NCBI GenBank assembly: GCA_963833505.1 | Contig: CAWHYG010000007.1 | Span: 1,302,001-1,366,000 of the forward strand | Reading direction: 5' to 3' | Source: CAWHYG01 sp963833505 | Lineage (GTDB): Bacteria; Eisenbacteria; RBG-16-71-46; CAIMUX01 | DNA length: 64,000 nt | Part shown: piece after piece, positions 9,103-19,314 of the stretch | Position numbering within the stretch: the first letter of the stretch is position 1 | Layout: the number at the start of each line of letters is the position of its first letter | Notes under the pieces: model-generated | Databases searched by the model: none | What the model saw: only the letters and a program-made list of their open reading frames with translations | What the model was told of the DNA's origin: nothing | Position numbers and translations under genes: made by a program

Positions 9103-10065
9103 ATGGGAAACGTGACGAAGACGACCCACCCGCTGCGGTTCTTCACCGGATCAGCCAACCGCCCCCTGGCCGAGGCCATCGCGGCGGAACTCGGCACCAA
9201 CCTCGGGCTGTGCACGACCACCCACTACCCCGACACCGAGATCCACGTCCTGATCGACGAGACGATCCGGGGGGACGACATCTTCGTGCTCCAGCCCTGC
9301 CCGGCTCCGGTCAACGACAACCTCATGGAGCTGCTGCTCTACATCGACGCGTTCCGGCGCGCGTCGGCCCACAGCGTGACCGCGGTGATTCCGTACTTCC
9401 CCTATGCCCGTCAGGAGCGCATGTCCCGCGGCCGCGAGGCGATCAGCGCCAAGGTCGTGGCCACCGCCCTGGAGGCCCTGGGCACCAGCCGGGTGATCTT
9501 CGTCGACATCCACGCCGCCGCCATCCAGGGCTTCTTCAACATTCCGGTCGACTCGCTGTCGGCCATGTCGGTGCTGGCCGACGACCTGGCTTCCCGGGGC
9601 CTGCTCCGGAACGCCGCCGTGGTCGCGCCCGACACCGGGCGGGTCAAGCTGGCCAACCGGTACGCCGAACGCCTCGGGCTTCCCCTGGTCCTCATGCACA
9701 AGAGGCGGAAGGGCCGCAAGGTCGTGACCACCCACGTGGTCGGCGACATCGCCGGCAAGATCCCGATCGTGATCGACGACATCATCGCCGGCGGCAGCAT
9801 CCTCGACCAGCTTCCCTATCTCCTCGAGGCGAAGGCCGATCCGCACATCCACCTCGCCATCACCCACGGAGTCCTCACTCCGCAATCGCTCGCCCGGCTC
9901 GACCTCGATGCGATCGAGGAGCTGGTCATCACCGACACGGTCGCGCTGACCCCGGAGCGAACGCATCCGAAGATCCGCGTGTGTTCCATCGCCCCGATGA
10001 TGGCCAAGGTCATCCGCAACATCCATGAGGGGCAGACCCTCGGGCCGCTCATCGATCTGGGATGA
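9103..10065 (+). CDS. prs: Ribose-phosphate pyrophosphokinase
   Basis: Makes PRPP from ribose 5-phosphate and ATP for nucleotide, His and Trp synthesis; cytosolic. 320 residues, the usual length. Family landmarks are PDTEIHV, IPYFPYARQER, the metal/ATP-site VDIHAAAIQGFF (normally DLHAxQIQGFF), the KRR loop and the PRPP-binding loop IVIDDIIAGGSILDQ (usually VDDIIDTGGT). The several substitutions mark it as a somewhat divergent member, although the catalytic acid pair DD is kept. It overlaps the next gene in an ATGA arrangement, which suggests translational coupling to the OmpA lipoprotein. Confidence 0.93.
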   Translation: MGNVTKTTHPLRFFTGSANRPLAEAIAAELGTNLGLCTTTHYPDTEIHVLIDETIRGDDIFVLQPCPAPVNDNLMELLLYIDAFRRASAHSVTAVIPYFPYARQERMSRGREAISAKVVATALEALGTSRVIFVDIHAAAIQGFFNIPVDSLSAMSVLADDLASRGLLRNAAVVAPDTGRVKLANRYAERLGLPLVLMHKRRKGRKVVTTHVVGDIAGKIPIVIDDIIAGGSILDQLPYLLEAKADPHIHLAITHGVLTPQSLARLDLDAIEELVITDTVALTPERTHPKIRVCSIAPMMAKVIRNIHEGQTLGPLIDLG

Positions 10066-11630
10066 GATCGCGCTCGATGCCGTCCCGTTCCCGCACGTCC
10101 CCGCGCCCCGGCCGGGTGCCGCCGGGCTTGCTTCTCCTGGGCGCCCTTCTTGCCGGAGCCCTCTCCGGGTGTGGCAGCCGGCCCGAGCCGGTGCTCTTCC
10201 CGGACGAGATCGGCCGGTATCAGAGAGACTCGGAGGCCGTTCCACCCGGACCGATGTCGGCCGGCATCCTCGCGAAATCCCGCACGCGGCTCGCTCTGGG
10301 CCAGCGCCTCATGACCGACGGCAAGGCGGACTCGGCGAAGCTGGTCTTCCAGACCGGGCTCGCGGATGCCCGGACCGCCTTGGATGTGGCGGAATCCGAG
10401 CGGGCGGAACAGGAGTCGGACAGTTGCCTCCGGTCTCTCGAGCGGTCCCGCGTGCGATGGCAAAGTGCGGTCGAGGTGCTGGTGCAGACCGAGCAGATCG
10501 CGCGCCGGAGCGCGAACGAGCTGTCCGCAGCCACGGCCGCCGATGAGCAGGTCTCGATCCCCGAGCTGCCCACGTCCGTGCTCGGACTGAACCCGCCTCC
10601 GGGTCCGGCCCCGCAGATCGCGCAAGCCTGGACGGCCTGGATGAACGCGGCGGCCTCGAACCGTGTCAGCACGGCCGATCTGGAGCAGCCCTATCTCGAC
10701 GAGATGGCGGCGGCGGCGGCGGACTCCGGGAGCAAGGTCCGTCCCTTCCATCTCTATCTGGCGGGCCGGGCCCTGCAAAGCCTGGAGGCGCGGGTCCGGC
10801 AGGCGGCTTCCGAGGAAGTCTGCGCCCGGGCCGACATCGTCTCCGCCCGGCTGTCGGATGCGCGCGACTCCGCCTTCCAGGGCGTTCTCGACCTGGAACG
10901 GGGGCTCAAGGCCGATCTCCGATCGGAGCTCGAGAAGGTGCGGGCCGACGCGGAGACGCGGCAGCAGAGCCTGTATGAGGCGCTCCAGCAGATCCAGGGC
11001 AAGTACGCCACGATCACGCGCGAGGCGAGAGGCACCATCGTGAGCCTGCCCGACATCCTGTTCGACTTCGGAAAGGCGACGCTCAAGCTTGACGCCGAAT
11101 TCAACCTGGTCCGCGTGGCGACGATCCTGAATCAGTTCCCCGAGATGCGGATCGCGGTCGAGGGGCACACCGACAACGTCGGAACGCCGGAGTACAACCT
11201 GACGCTGTCCACGGCGAGGGCCCAGGCGGTCCATGATTTTCTCGTCTCGCAGGGAGTCGTGGCGGAACGCATGACGGTCCAGGGATATGGCATGACCCGG
11301 CCGGTGTCGGACAACGACACCGACGAAGGGCGCGCTCGCAATCGCCGGGTGGATCTGGTGATCGAGGAGCAGCCGGGGCAACCGGCTCCGGGAACCCAAC
11401 CGGGGCAACCCGGGGCGTCGACACCGATGCCGCCGCCGCAACCCGGACAGACGGCCCCCGGAACGCCGCCGTCGCCCGGAGCGCAGCCCGCGCATCCCGG
11501 GGCATCGGGGTCCGGGATGCCGCCCGCACAACCAGGGACAACGGCACCCGGAACGCAGCCCGCTCAACCCGGGACGTCCGGACCCGGGACGCAGCCGGCG
11601 CAGCCCGCGCCCGGAGGCGGCCGCCCGTGA
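10062..11630 (+). CDS. OmpA-family outer-membrane lipoprotein with Pro/Gly/Gln-rich tail
   Basis: 522 residues. Signal peptide with lipobox LSGC (Cys near residue 37). A helical DUF4398-like region with coiled-coil potential spans about 65-320. The OmpA peptidoglycan-binding domain is at about 330-440 (ILFDFGKATLKLD, EGHTDNVGTPEYN, LSTARAQAVHDFL, NRRVDLVIEE). The final ~75 residues are repeats built on PGQPG / GTQPAQPG, hydrophilic and probably disordered. It likely anchors the outer membrane to peptidoglycan. Translationally coupled to prs by an ATGA overlap and to the next gene by GTGA. Confidence 0.9.
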   Translation: MRSRSMPSRSRTSPRPGRVPPGLLLLGALLAGALSGCGSRPEPVLFPDEIGRYQRDSEAVPPGPMSAGILAKSRTRLALGQRLMTDGKADSAKLVFQTGLADARTALDVAESERAEQESDSCLRSLERSRVRWQSAVEVLVQTEQIARRSANELSAATAADEQVSIPELPTSVLGLNPPPGPAPQIAQAWTAWMNAAASNRVSTADLEQPYLDEMAAAAADSGSKVRPFHLYLAGRALQSLEARVRQAASEEVCARADIVSARLSDARDSAFQGVLDLERGLKADLRSELEKVRADAETRQQSLYEALQQIQGKYATITREARGTIVSLPDILFDFGKATLKLDAEFNLVRVATILNQFPEMRIAVEGHTDNVGTPEYNLTLSTARAQAVHDFLVSQGVVAERMTVQGYGMTRPVSDNDTDEGRARNRRVDLVIEEQPGQPAPGTQPGQPGASTPMPPPQPGQTAPGTPPSPGAQPAHPGASGSGMPPAQPGTTAPGTQPAQPGTSGPGTQPAQPAPGGGRP

Positions 11631-12379
11631 GCCGTGTCCAGGCCGGCTTCGATCTCGATCGCTGGACCGGCATCCTTCTGTTTCTTCCCGTGCCGCTGGT
11701 GCTCCTGCTGTTCACGCGGCTGCCGTTCGGGGTGATCGGGTCTCTGGCGCTCGGCGTGATTCTCATGGCCACCCATCGCCGGTACGCGCGCCCCGTTGCC
11801 CTCGGCCGCGCCAGCCGGCGCTGCCTGTGGTGCGGCGGAGCCATCGGCGCGCCCGATGCCTCCCCGGCCGGGACCGGAAACCGTTCCGCCTTCACCGTGG
11901 CGATCCAGGAGCCGGGCGCCGAAACGCACTGGCGAGCCTGCAGTCGAGAGCATCTTCGCTCGCTTCGCGCCGTGCTGGGCTGGGCCAGCCGCCGCCGGCG
12001 GTTCCTCCGTGTCGGCATCATGGGTGCGATCCTCGTGTTCGTGGGCGGGGCGCTGTTCGCGGCGCTCGACCGGCGAAGCCCCCTCTGCCCGGACGACGCC
12101 GTCGCGTTCTTCCGTCTCGCCGTGGCCGTTTGCGTCCTCCCGCTGGGATGGCTCGGCACTCGGGCCGGCAAGCCGGATCCGAACGTTGAAGCGGCGCCGG
12201 ACGGCCGCTCCGCGCCTTGGGCGGCGGGCGCCGGCCCGGGAACGATCCGGAGTCCGTTTCCGGTCCATCTCCAGGCGCTCATCGGCACCGTGGCGGTGAT
12301 CTGGCTCTTTCGCCTGATCGGGATTCTGTGGCTGGTCCAGGGGGGCGTTTACCTCGTCCGTCGTCTGCTTCCACACTGA
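11627..12379 (+). CDS. Polytopic membrane protein with CxxC motif, unknown function
   Basis: 250 residues with about four hydrophobic helices (residues ~15-50, 128-146, 160-175, 220-245). Between the first two is a soluble loop with CLWCGG and a later Cys in WRACSREH, a possible zinc or disulfide site. It begins at GTG 11627 overlapping the OmpA gene stop and ends 15 bases before ccmF. The direct link to a cytochrome c maturation gene makes a role in haem or thiol handling conceivable, but no family was recognised. Confidence 0.75.
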   Translation: MSRVQAGFDLDRWTGILLFLPVPLVLLLFTRLPFGVIGSLALGVILMATHRRYARPVALGRASRRCLWCGGAIGAPDASPAGTGNRSAFTVAIQEPGAETHWRACSREHLRSLRAVLGWASRRRRFLRVGIMGAILVFVGGALFAALDRRSPLCPDDAVAFFRLAVAVCVLPLGWLGTRAGKPDPNVEAAPDGRSAPWAAGAGPGTIRSPFPVHLQALIGTVAVIWLFRLIGILWLVQGGVYLVRRLLPH

Positions 12380-12394
12380 GGGGGGAGATCACCC

Positions 12395-14768
12395 GTGACC
12401 ATCGGAAACGCATGGATCTGGCTGTCGGGAATCCTGGCCGCCGTAGCCTTCATCAGCGCGGCGGGCTGGGCCAGGGGCCGCGCCGGCTGGGAAAAGATCT
12501 TCCGTCCGGCGTACGCCGGCATGACGGTTGCGCTCTTCGCCGCGTGCCTGCTGCTCTTGCGCGCCATCCTGACCCACGATTTCCGGTACGACTACGTGGC
12601 CCAGTACTCCTCGCGGGACCTGCCGTTCCTCTACCTGCTCTCGGCTTTCTGGGGCGGACAGGAGGGCACCTTCCTTCTCTGGGCGTTCTTCGCCGCGCTG
12701 CTCGGCATCCCGCTGATGCTCCGGCGTTCCTGGCGCCCCGCGTCGGTCATGGCCGCCTACACGCCGACCATCGGCCTCCTCATCGCCTTCATGCTGACCC
12801 GAAACGGCAATCCCTTCCGCCTGGCCGCCCAGGTGCCCGCCGACGGCGAGGGCTTGAACCCGCTGCTGCAGGACCCGTGGATGGCGATCCATCCGCCGGT
12901 GGTCTTTCTCGGCTATGCGGCCGTGACCGTGCCGGGCGTGCTGGCGTGGGTCTCCGCCTTCCACCAGGACCACAAGAGCTGGGCGCCTACCGCGCTGCGC
13001 TACGCGATCTTCGGATTCCTCACGCTCGGCGCCGGAATCATCATGGGCGGCGTGTGGGCCTACAAGGTCCTCGGCTGGGGCGGATTCTGGGGCTGGGACC
13101 CGGTGGAGAACGCCTCGCTGATCCCCTGGATCGTGAGCGCGGCCTTGATCCACGGGATCCTCGTGCAGCAATCGACCGGCGCGCTCCGGCGCACGAACCT
13201 GATCCTGGCGATGGCGGGCTACCTCCTGATCATGTACTCGACCTTCCTGACCCGTAGCGGAGTGCTGGCCGATTTCTCCGTCCACTCCTTCCCCAAGGGC
13301 ACGATCTACGGATGGCTCGTCGCCGGTCTGATCCTGATCCTCGTGACCTCGCTGATCTCGCTCTTCCGCCGGCGGATTCCGGAAGGGGCTCCCATCGATT
13401 CGAAGCTCTCCTGGCCGCTCGTCCTGACCGTCACCATCGTGCTCCTGGCGATTTCCGCCCTCCTCGTCCTGGTCGGGACCTCGTGGCCCATTCTCTCCTC
13501 GGCGGTGGGGAAGCCGGCGACGGTGACCGCGTCCTTCTACAACCAGGTCAGCCGGCCGGTCTACCTGCTCCTGCTGGCGATCCTGGGAATCGCGCCTTTT
13601 TTGGCCTGGGCGCCGCTGCCCCGTGGAATCTGGCTGCGGCGGCTTCTTCTTTCCGCGTCGGCCGCTGCGGCGGGCACGATCCTCGCCGCCGTGCTGGGAG
13701 GGCGCGGAGTCTGGCCGCTCGCCATCTTCTTCACGGCTCTCCTGGCGCTCTTCTCCAATCTCATCCGCCTCGTGGAGGTGCTTCCGCGCCGGCCGCTGGC
13801 CACCGGGGCGGCCGTGACCCACATCGGCTTCGCGCTTCTGTTCCTCGGCATCATCGCGAGCGAGTCATGGGACCGCACCCAGCATCTGAGCCTGCCCCTC
13901 GGACAGCCGGTCACGGCCTTCGGAAGGACCTTGACCTATCGAGGCCAGGTGGAAGGGTCCTCGCCCAAGCTGCGCTGGCGCGTCGCCGTGGCGGAGCCGG
14001 GGCGGCCGCCAGCCGACGTCCAGGTCGTCATGTACGAACGCCCGGGCAACGAGCTGTATAAGAAGCCCGCGATCCTGCGGCACGCGGGCATGGACCTCTA
14101 TCTGGCGCCCGTGAACGTGGAATCGGCCGAGCAGCCGGAGCAGGCGGAGCGGCCAGTGCCCGCGGGGGGGCCGGAGATCGTCCTGTCCAAGGGTCAGCCG
14201 GTCGAGGTTCGAGGCGCCTCGCTCGTCTTCCAGAGCTTCCAGAATGCCGGGCGCAGGCATGAGCGGCACGATGCAGGTCAACGCGATCGTGGGGGTCTCG
14301 AAGGGCGGCCGGTCGGAGACGGTGACGCTGCCGCTCATGGTCGAGAACGGGCAGATGACCCCGACTCCCGTCGCCGTGGCAGCGCTTTCCGGAGCGACGC
14401 TCACCTTGGACGGGATGTCGGTCGAGGACGCGTCGATCCGAGTCTCGGTGTCGGGCGGAAACGACGGGACGGCGGGCGGCAGCTCCGGATCCGGCGCCGG
14501 GTCCAGTTCCGAGTCCGCCGCCGAGCCCGCTTCGGAGAGCGCACCGGCCGCGGGGTCGGCGCAAGGCGCCTCGTCCGCCGGGTCCGCCGAGGGCGCCTCG
14601 TCCGGTTCTCCCGAATCGCTGGTCCTCGACGTCAGCGAGAAGCCGCTCATCGGCCTGGTCTGGGCCGGGACCATTCTTCTTTCGCTCGGCTGCGGCCTCG
14701 CTTTCACGCGCCGGACGCTGGAGCGGAGGGCCGCCGCGGTTGGCCCGACCGGTCGCCGTCCGGTATGA
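12395..14768 (+). CDS. ccmF: CcmF-like cytochrome c haem lyase subunit, one-base frameshift
   Basis: Integral-membrane haem lyase component that attaches haem to apocytochrome c on the periplasmic side. Clear CcmF features are WGGQEGTFLLW, HPPVVFLGY (haem-ligand His), the WWD motif GGFWGWDPVENASLIPW and many membrane helices. The frame starting at 12395 runs through GASLVFQSFQ, then must shift by one base to continue as MPGAGMSGTMQVNAIVGVS to the stop at 14768; one extra A at about 14243 explains it. The C-terminal periplasmic domain contains an unusual ~45-residue Gly/Ser/Ala/Glu linker before a last membrane helix. No other ccm genes are in the window. It is the last gene of the prs operon. 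Confidence 0.88.
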
Positions 14769-14881
14769 TCGCGCGACGTCGATGAGAATTAAACGGGGGC
14801 CGGAGAACCGAAGAGCCGTCCGAGGCGGGCGGTAGGAGCGGGACAGGAAGACGCCGCCGTCGGGCGGATCGGGGGTGGGTC

Positions 14882-16318
<1,437 letters not shown>

Positions 16319-16329
16319 GTCATGGTCCG

Positions 16330-16611
16330 AAGCCGGCTTGGACCTTCAACCGGTACTTCCTGACCCGGGGAAACCCGGTCGTGCTCAAGGTCCTCCGCCG
16401 GGAGCGCGTCACCGTGCCTTGCGGAACGTTCGACGCGGTCGTGGTCCAGCCGATCATCCACAGCAACGGGCTCTTCGGACAGGGCGGAGCGGCGGAATTC
16501 TACTTCACGGATGACGCCCGGCATCTCCCCGTGCTCATCCGCTCGAAGCTTCCCGTCTTCGGATATCTCAACCTGCTTCTCGCCGACTACGTCCCCGGCC
16601 GGAAGCTGTGA
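16330..16611 (+). pseudogene. 5'-truncated remnant of a DUF3108-family gene
   Basis: About 94 codons with no start, beginning 11 bases after the asnS stop. The peptide WTFNRYFLTRGNPVVLKVLRRERVTVPCG and the following VVVQPIIHSNGLFGQGGAAEFYFTDDARHLPVLI are typical of the C-terminal half of DUF3108 periplasmic proteins. The N-terminal half, including the signal peptide, is missing; upstream in this frame is only asnS read out of frame. Either an ancient deletion fused the remnant to asnS or the contig is misjoined here. Confidence 0.65.
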
Positions 16612-16660
16612 ACGCCGTCCGTCGCCCGGGCGCCGTCCCTGGGCGCCTCATCCCTCGAGC

Positions 16661-17173
16661 TTAGTAGAGGGCCTTGATCTTCCCCCAGGTCGTCGCCGCC
16701 CTCTGCGAGTCCTGGTAGTCGAGACGGATCTGGCCGCGCAACTCGCCTTCGGGATACTTCGTGCTCGTCAGCACCACGGCCATGTCCCCGTGCTGCAGTT
16801 CCTCGCACATGCTGCCGCTCAGGTACCAGCCGACCCAGCACGGTGACTGGAAGTAGCCCGGCCAGAGCGTTTGCACGAGCTGCGAGTCCCGCGCTCCGCC
16901 TCCCGCCTTCTCGATCCGCGCCCCCGTCGCGATCCCCTCCAGATCCCAGTAGTAAAGATAGACGCGCAGGGAATCACCGTCGCCGCACGGCATCGCCGAG
17001 GGGCACTCGGTCGAGAGATGCGCGCCGCCGCCCGACATATTCGACGGAACGGCCTCCGATCCGCTCAGATCCGCCGTGAAATAAGGAAGAAGTTGCGCGT
17101 TCGCGCGGGTCGCAGCCAGGAAGCTCGGAAAGAACAGGACAGCGATAATCAAGACGCGATAGATACTCCTCAT
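16661..17173 (-). CDS. Secreted CHRD-domain protein
   Basis: 170 residues with a signal peptide (MRSIYRVLIIAVLFFPSFLAATRANA). The mature part resembles the CHRD domain: FTADLSGSEAVPSNMSGGG at its start and HGDMAVVLTSTKYPEGELRGQIR near the end, which is the conserved E-x-RGQI signature. Four Cys in the middle could form disulfides. CHRD proteins are extracellular with no known enzymatic activity. The ATG at 17173 is preferred over the one at 17230 because GGGGGG lies just upstream and it begins the signal peptide. A TATACT box on the minus strand at 17250-17245 may be its -10. Confidence 0.82.
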   Translation of the reverse strand: MRSIYRVLIIAVLFFPSFLAATRANAQLLPYFTADLSGSEAVPSNMSGGGAHLSTECPSAMPCGDGDSLRVYLYYWDLEGIATGARIEKAGGGARDSQLVQTLWPGYFQSPCWVGWYLSGSMCEELQHGDMAVVLTSTKYPEGELRGQIRLDYQDSQRAATTWGKIKALY

Positions 17174-17322
17174 AATCGTCCCCCCTTGCCCGGCCCTCGC
17201 CGGCGATGGCAGGAGTATGGACCGCCGCATCTCCGCGGCGCAACAGTATACCTGCGGAGAAGGACGAATTGTGGAAGTGAATCATCGCAGGGCGAGGGCC
17301 GGCCGCGCGCCGGCCTGATTCC

Positions 17323-18702
17323 TCAAGCCACCCGGGCCGCGCGAACCCTGAGGAGAAGTCTCTCCGCCGCCTTCCTGTATAACTGAATATCTTCCGTACC
17401 CGGGATCACCAGGCGAAGCGGCGAAATTCCGGTCACCCGCCAGAAGAAGATCGCCATGATCACGCTCTGCGCCGTATAAGAAATGGTCGATGCCCAGGCC
17501 GCTCCCACGATTCCGAGGCGCCGGATCCAGAGGAAGTTGAGCAGCAGATTGATTCCGAAACCGATTCCCATCGCCACGGTGGTGAGGCCGCGCCGGTTCC
17601 GTCCGGAGAAGTCACTCGAGAGGATGCTCGAGAGAGTGAGTCCGACGATGCCCGGCAGCAGCGCCTGCATGGCTCCCAGAGCGGGCAGAAAGGCGTTGGA
17701 GAAGAAGAGCCGGATGAAGAACCGGGCCAGAGCGAACAGGACGGCCGCCCCCGCCGCCATCCAAATGAGCGTGTTGCGGCAGACGATGGGCGTGATCCGA
17801 TCGGCCTCGGCCCGGCTCGAGGAGGAGATCCGGGGGAAGAGAACGAACTGGACGCTCGTGGTCAGGAGGGTGAGCTTCTCGGCCAGGAGGACCGAGATCG
17901 AGTAATAGCCCTGGGCGCCGGCGCCGAGCCAGCGGACCACCAAGAGCGTGTCGAAGCGGTTGCTGAACTGGCTGAAGATGTTCCCGACGTGCCCCTTGAG
18001 GCCGTAGATCCCGCTGGCGCGGAAAAGCGGCCAGGAGAGCCGGAGCCGGGCGCGATCCTCGTGATCGAGCTGCCGTCTCATCCAGAGGACCGCCGGGATC
18101 AGGAAGGCCACCAGGCTGAGCTGATAGGCGATGATGACATAGCGCGTTCCCCGGTGCGCCAAGAGAAGGCCGACCGCGATCAGGCCCAGGAGGATCGCCT
18201 GGGAGACGATCATCCAGCCGTTATAGGTCTCGATCCGCCGGAGCCCGATGAAGAAGTTGAGGAACATGAGTCGCGCCAGGACGAGCGGCACGATGAGACC
18301 CGAGAGAAACAGGTAGGGCCGAAGGACGGCGCCGTTGGCTCCGGTCACCGGTTCCAGGAGGAGGAGATAGGCCGGCAGGAGAATGGCCGAGAGGCAGAGG
18401 ACGATGAGCAGCGTGTTGGCCACGACCGGGCCCAGGGCGCGGCGGTCCTTGGACAGGAAGTAGAGGTGGGCCGCGTCCAGCCCGCACAGCCCGAAGCCGG
18501 CCCAGAGGTTCGGCAGCGTGATGGCGGCGGAGTAGGCGCCCTGCCCCACCGCCCCCAGACACCGGGCGATGATCATGGCGATCGGGATGTTGACCAGGGT
18601 GATCGAGACCTTGGTCGCCAACGTGACCGCGCTCTGGCGGGCTAGTCCCACGAAACTCCCCCATCCGGAACCGGCGCCGCGTTCACCGGCGGACGGTTCC
18701 AT
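17323..18702 (-). CDS. Polysaccharide flippase of the MOP (Wzx-like) superfamily
   Basis: 459 residues with about 12-14 hydrophobic helices and no soluble domain. N-terminal LARQSAVTLATKVSITLVNIPIAMIIARCLGAVGQGAYS is the classic start of O-antigen/polysaccharide exporters (RxLGxxxxGxYs). It would flip undecaprenyl-linked sugar units across the inner membrane. It stands apart from the heptose/glycosyltransferase cluster 29 kb away. The nitroreductase gene upstream is on the same strand, 64 bases away. Confidence 0.9.
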   Translation of the reverse strand: MEPSAGERGAGSGWGSFVGLARQSAVTLATKVSITLVNIPIAMIIARCLGAVGQGAYSAAITLPNLWAGFGLCGLDAAHLYFLSKDRRALGPVVANTLLIVLCLSAILLPAYLLLLEPVTGANGAVLRPYLFLSGLIVPLVLARLMFLNFFIGLRRIETYNGWMIVSQAILLGLIAVGLLLAHRGTRYVIIAYQLSLVAFLIPAVLWMRRQLDHEDRARLRLSWPLFRASGIYGLKGHVGNIFSQFSNRFDTLLVVRWLGAGAQGYYSISVLLAEKLTLLTTSVQFVLFPRISSSSRAEADRITPIVCRNTLIWMAAGAAVLFALARFFIRLFFSNAFLPALGAMQALLPGIVGLTLSSILSSDFSGRNRRGLTTVAMGIGFGINLLLNFLWIRRLGIVGAAWASTISYTAQSVIMAIFFWRVTGISPLRLVIPGTEDIQLYRKAAERLLLRVRAARVA

Positions 18703-18766
18703 GATGCGGGGCAGCGTAGCGCATGCCGATCGGCGGCGATATGCGGAAGAGGGGCCGCGCCCGCGG

Positions 18767-19276
18767 CTACCATCGTTCCCGATGGATCCGCGCGGCGTCG
18801 AACCGGTCCTCCCGCGGCTCCCAGGCGGCGGGATGGCCGATCGGCACGAGGGAGAACGGCACGACCTCGGCGGGGATCCCGAGCAGCCGGCGGAAGGCGG
18901 CCTCCCGCTCGGAGACAGGATGGACGCCGACCCAGACGCCGCCCAGGCCGAACGACTGCGCCGCGAGGAGGACGTTCTGGGTGGCCGCGGCGCAATCCTG
19001 CACCCAGGTCCCCGGAAAGCGGCTGAGGCGCAGGTCGCCGCAGATCAGGAGCGCCAGAGGCGCGCTCCGGAGCATCTGGGCATAGGTGTGGATCCGGGCG
19101 ATCTCCTCGAGGGTCTCGCGGTCCCGGATGACCAGGAAGTGCCAGGGCTGCTCGTTGCCGGCCGACGGGGCGTTCATGGCCGCCCGCAGCAGCGCCTCCA
19201 CCGTCGATTCCGGAATCGCGTCTCCGGTGTACTCCCGCACGCTCTGTCGCGACAGGATTGTTTGCAGCGCATCCAT
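18767..19276 (-). CDS. Nitroreductase-family FMN oxidoreductase
   Basis: 169 residues, a usual length for compact nitroreductases. Motifs: RQSVREYTGDAIPESTVEALLRAAMNAPSAGNEQPWHFLVI (FMN phosphate and isoalloxazine site), DCAAATQNVLLAAQSFGLGGVWVGV (dimer/FMN helix) and the closing IGHPA. Expected to be a homodimeric FMN enzyme using NAD(P)H; the substrate is unknown. Lies 38 bases downstream of the aminopeptidase gene on the same strand. Confidence 0.93.
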   Translation of the reverse strand: MDALQTILSRQSVREYTGDAIPESTVEALLRAAMNAPSAGNEQPWHFLVIRDRETLEEIARIHTYAQMLRSAPLALLICGDLRLSRFPGTWVQDCAAATQNVLLAAQSFGLGGVWVGVHPVSEREAAFRRLLGIPAEVVPFSLVPIGHPAAWEPREDRFDAARIHRERW

Positions 19277-19314
19277 GATTCGGACCCTCCAGGGGGATCG
19301 AGCCGGCGCCGGGG

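Noticed and set aside
14239..14250. Programmed frameshift in ccmF
   Set aside because: No slippery X-XXY-YYZ heptamer or downstream pseudoknot was seen. The shift is explained by one extra A, and three other genes show similar single-base breaks.
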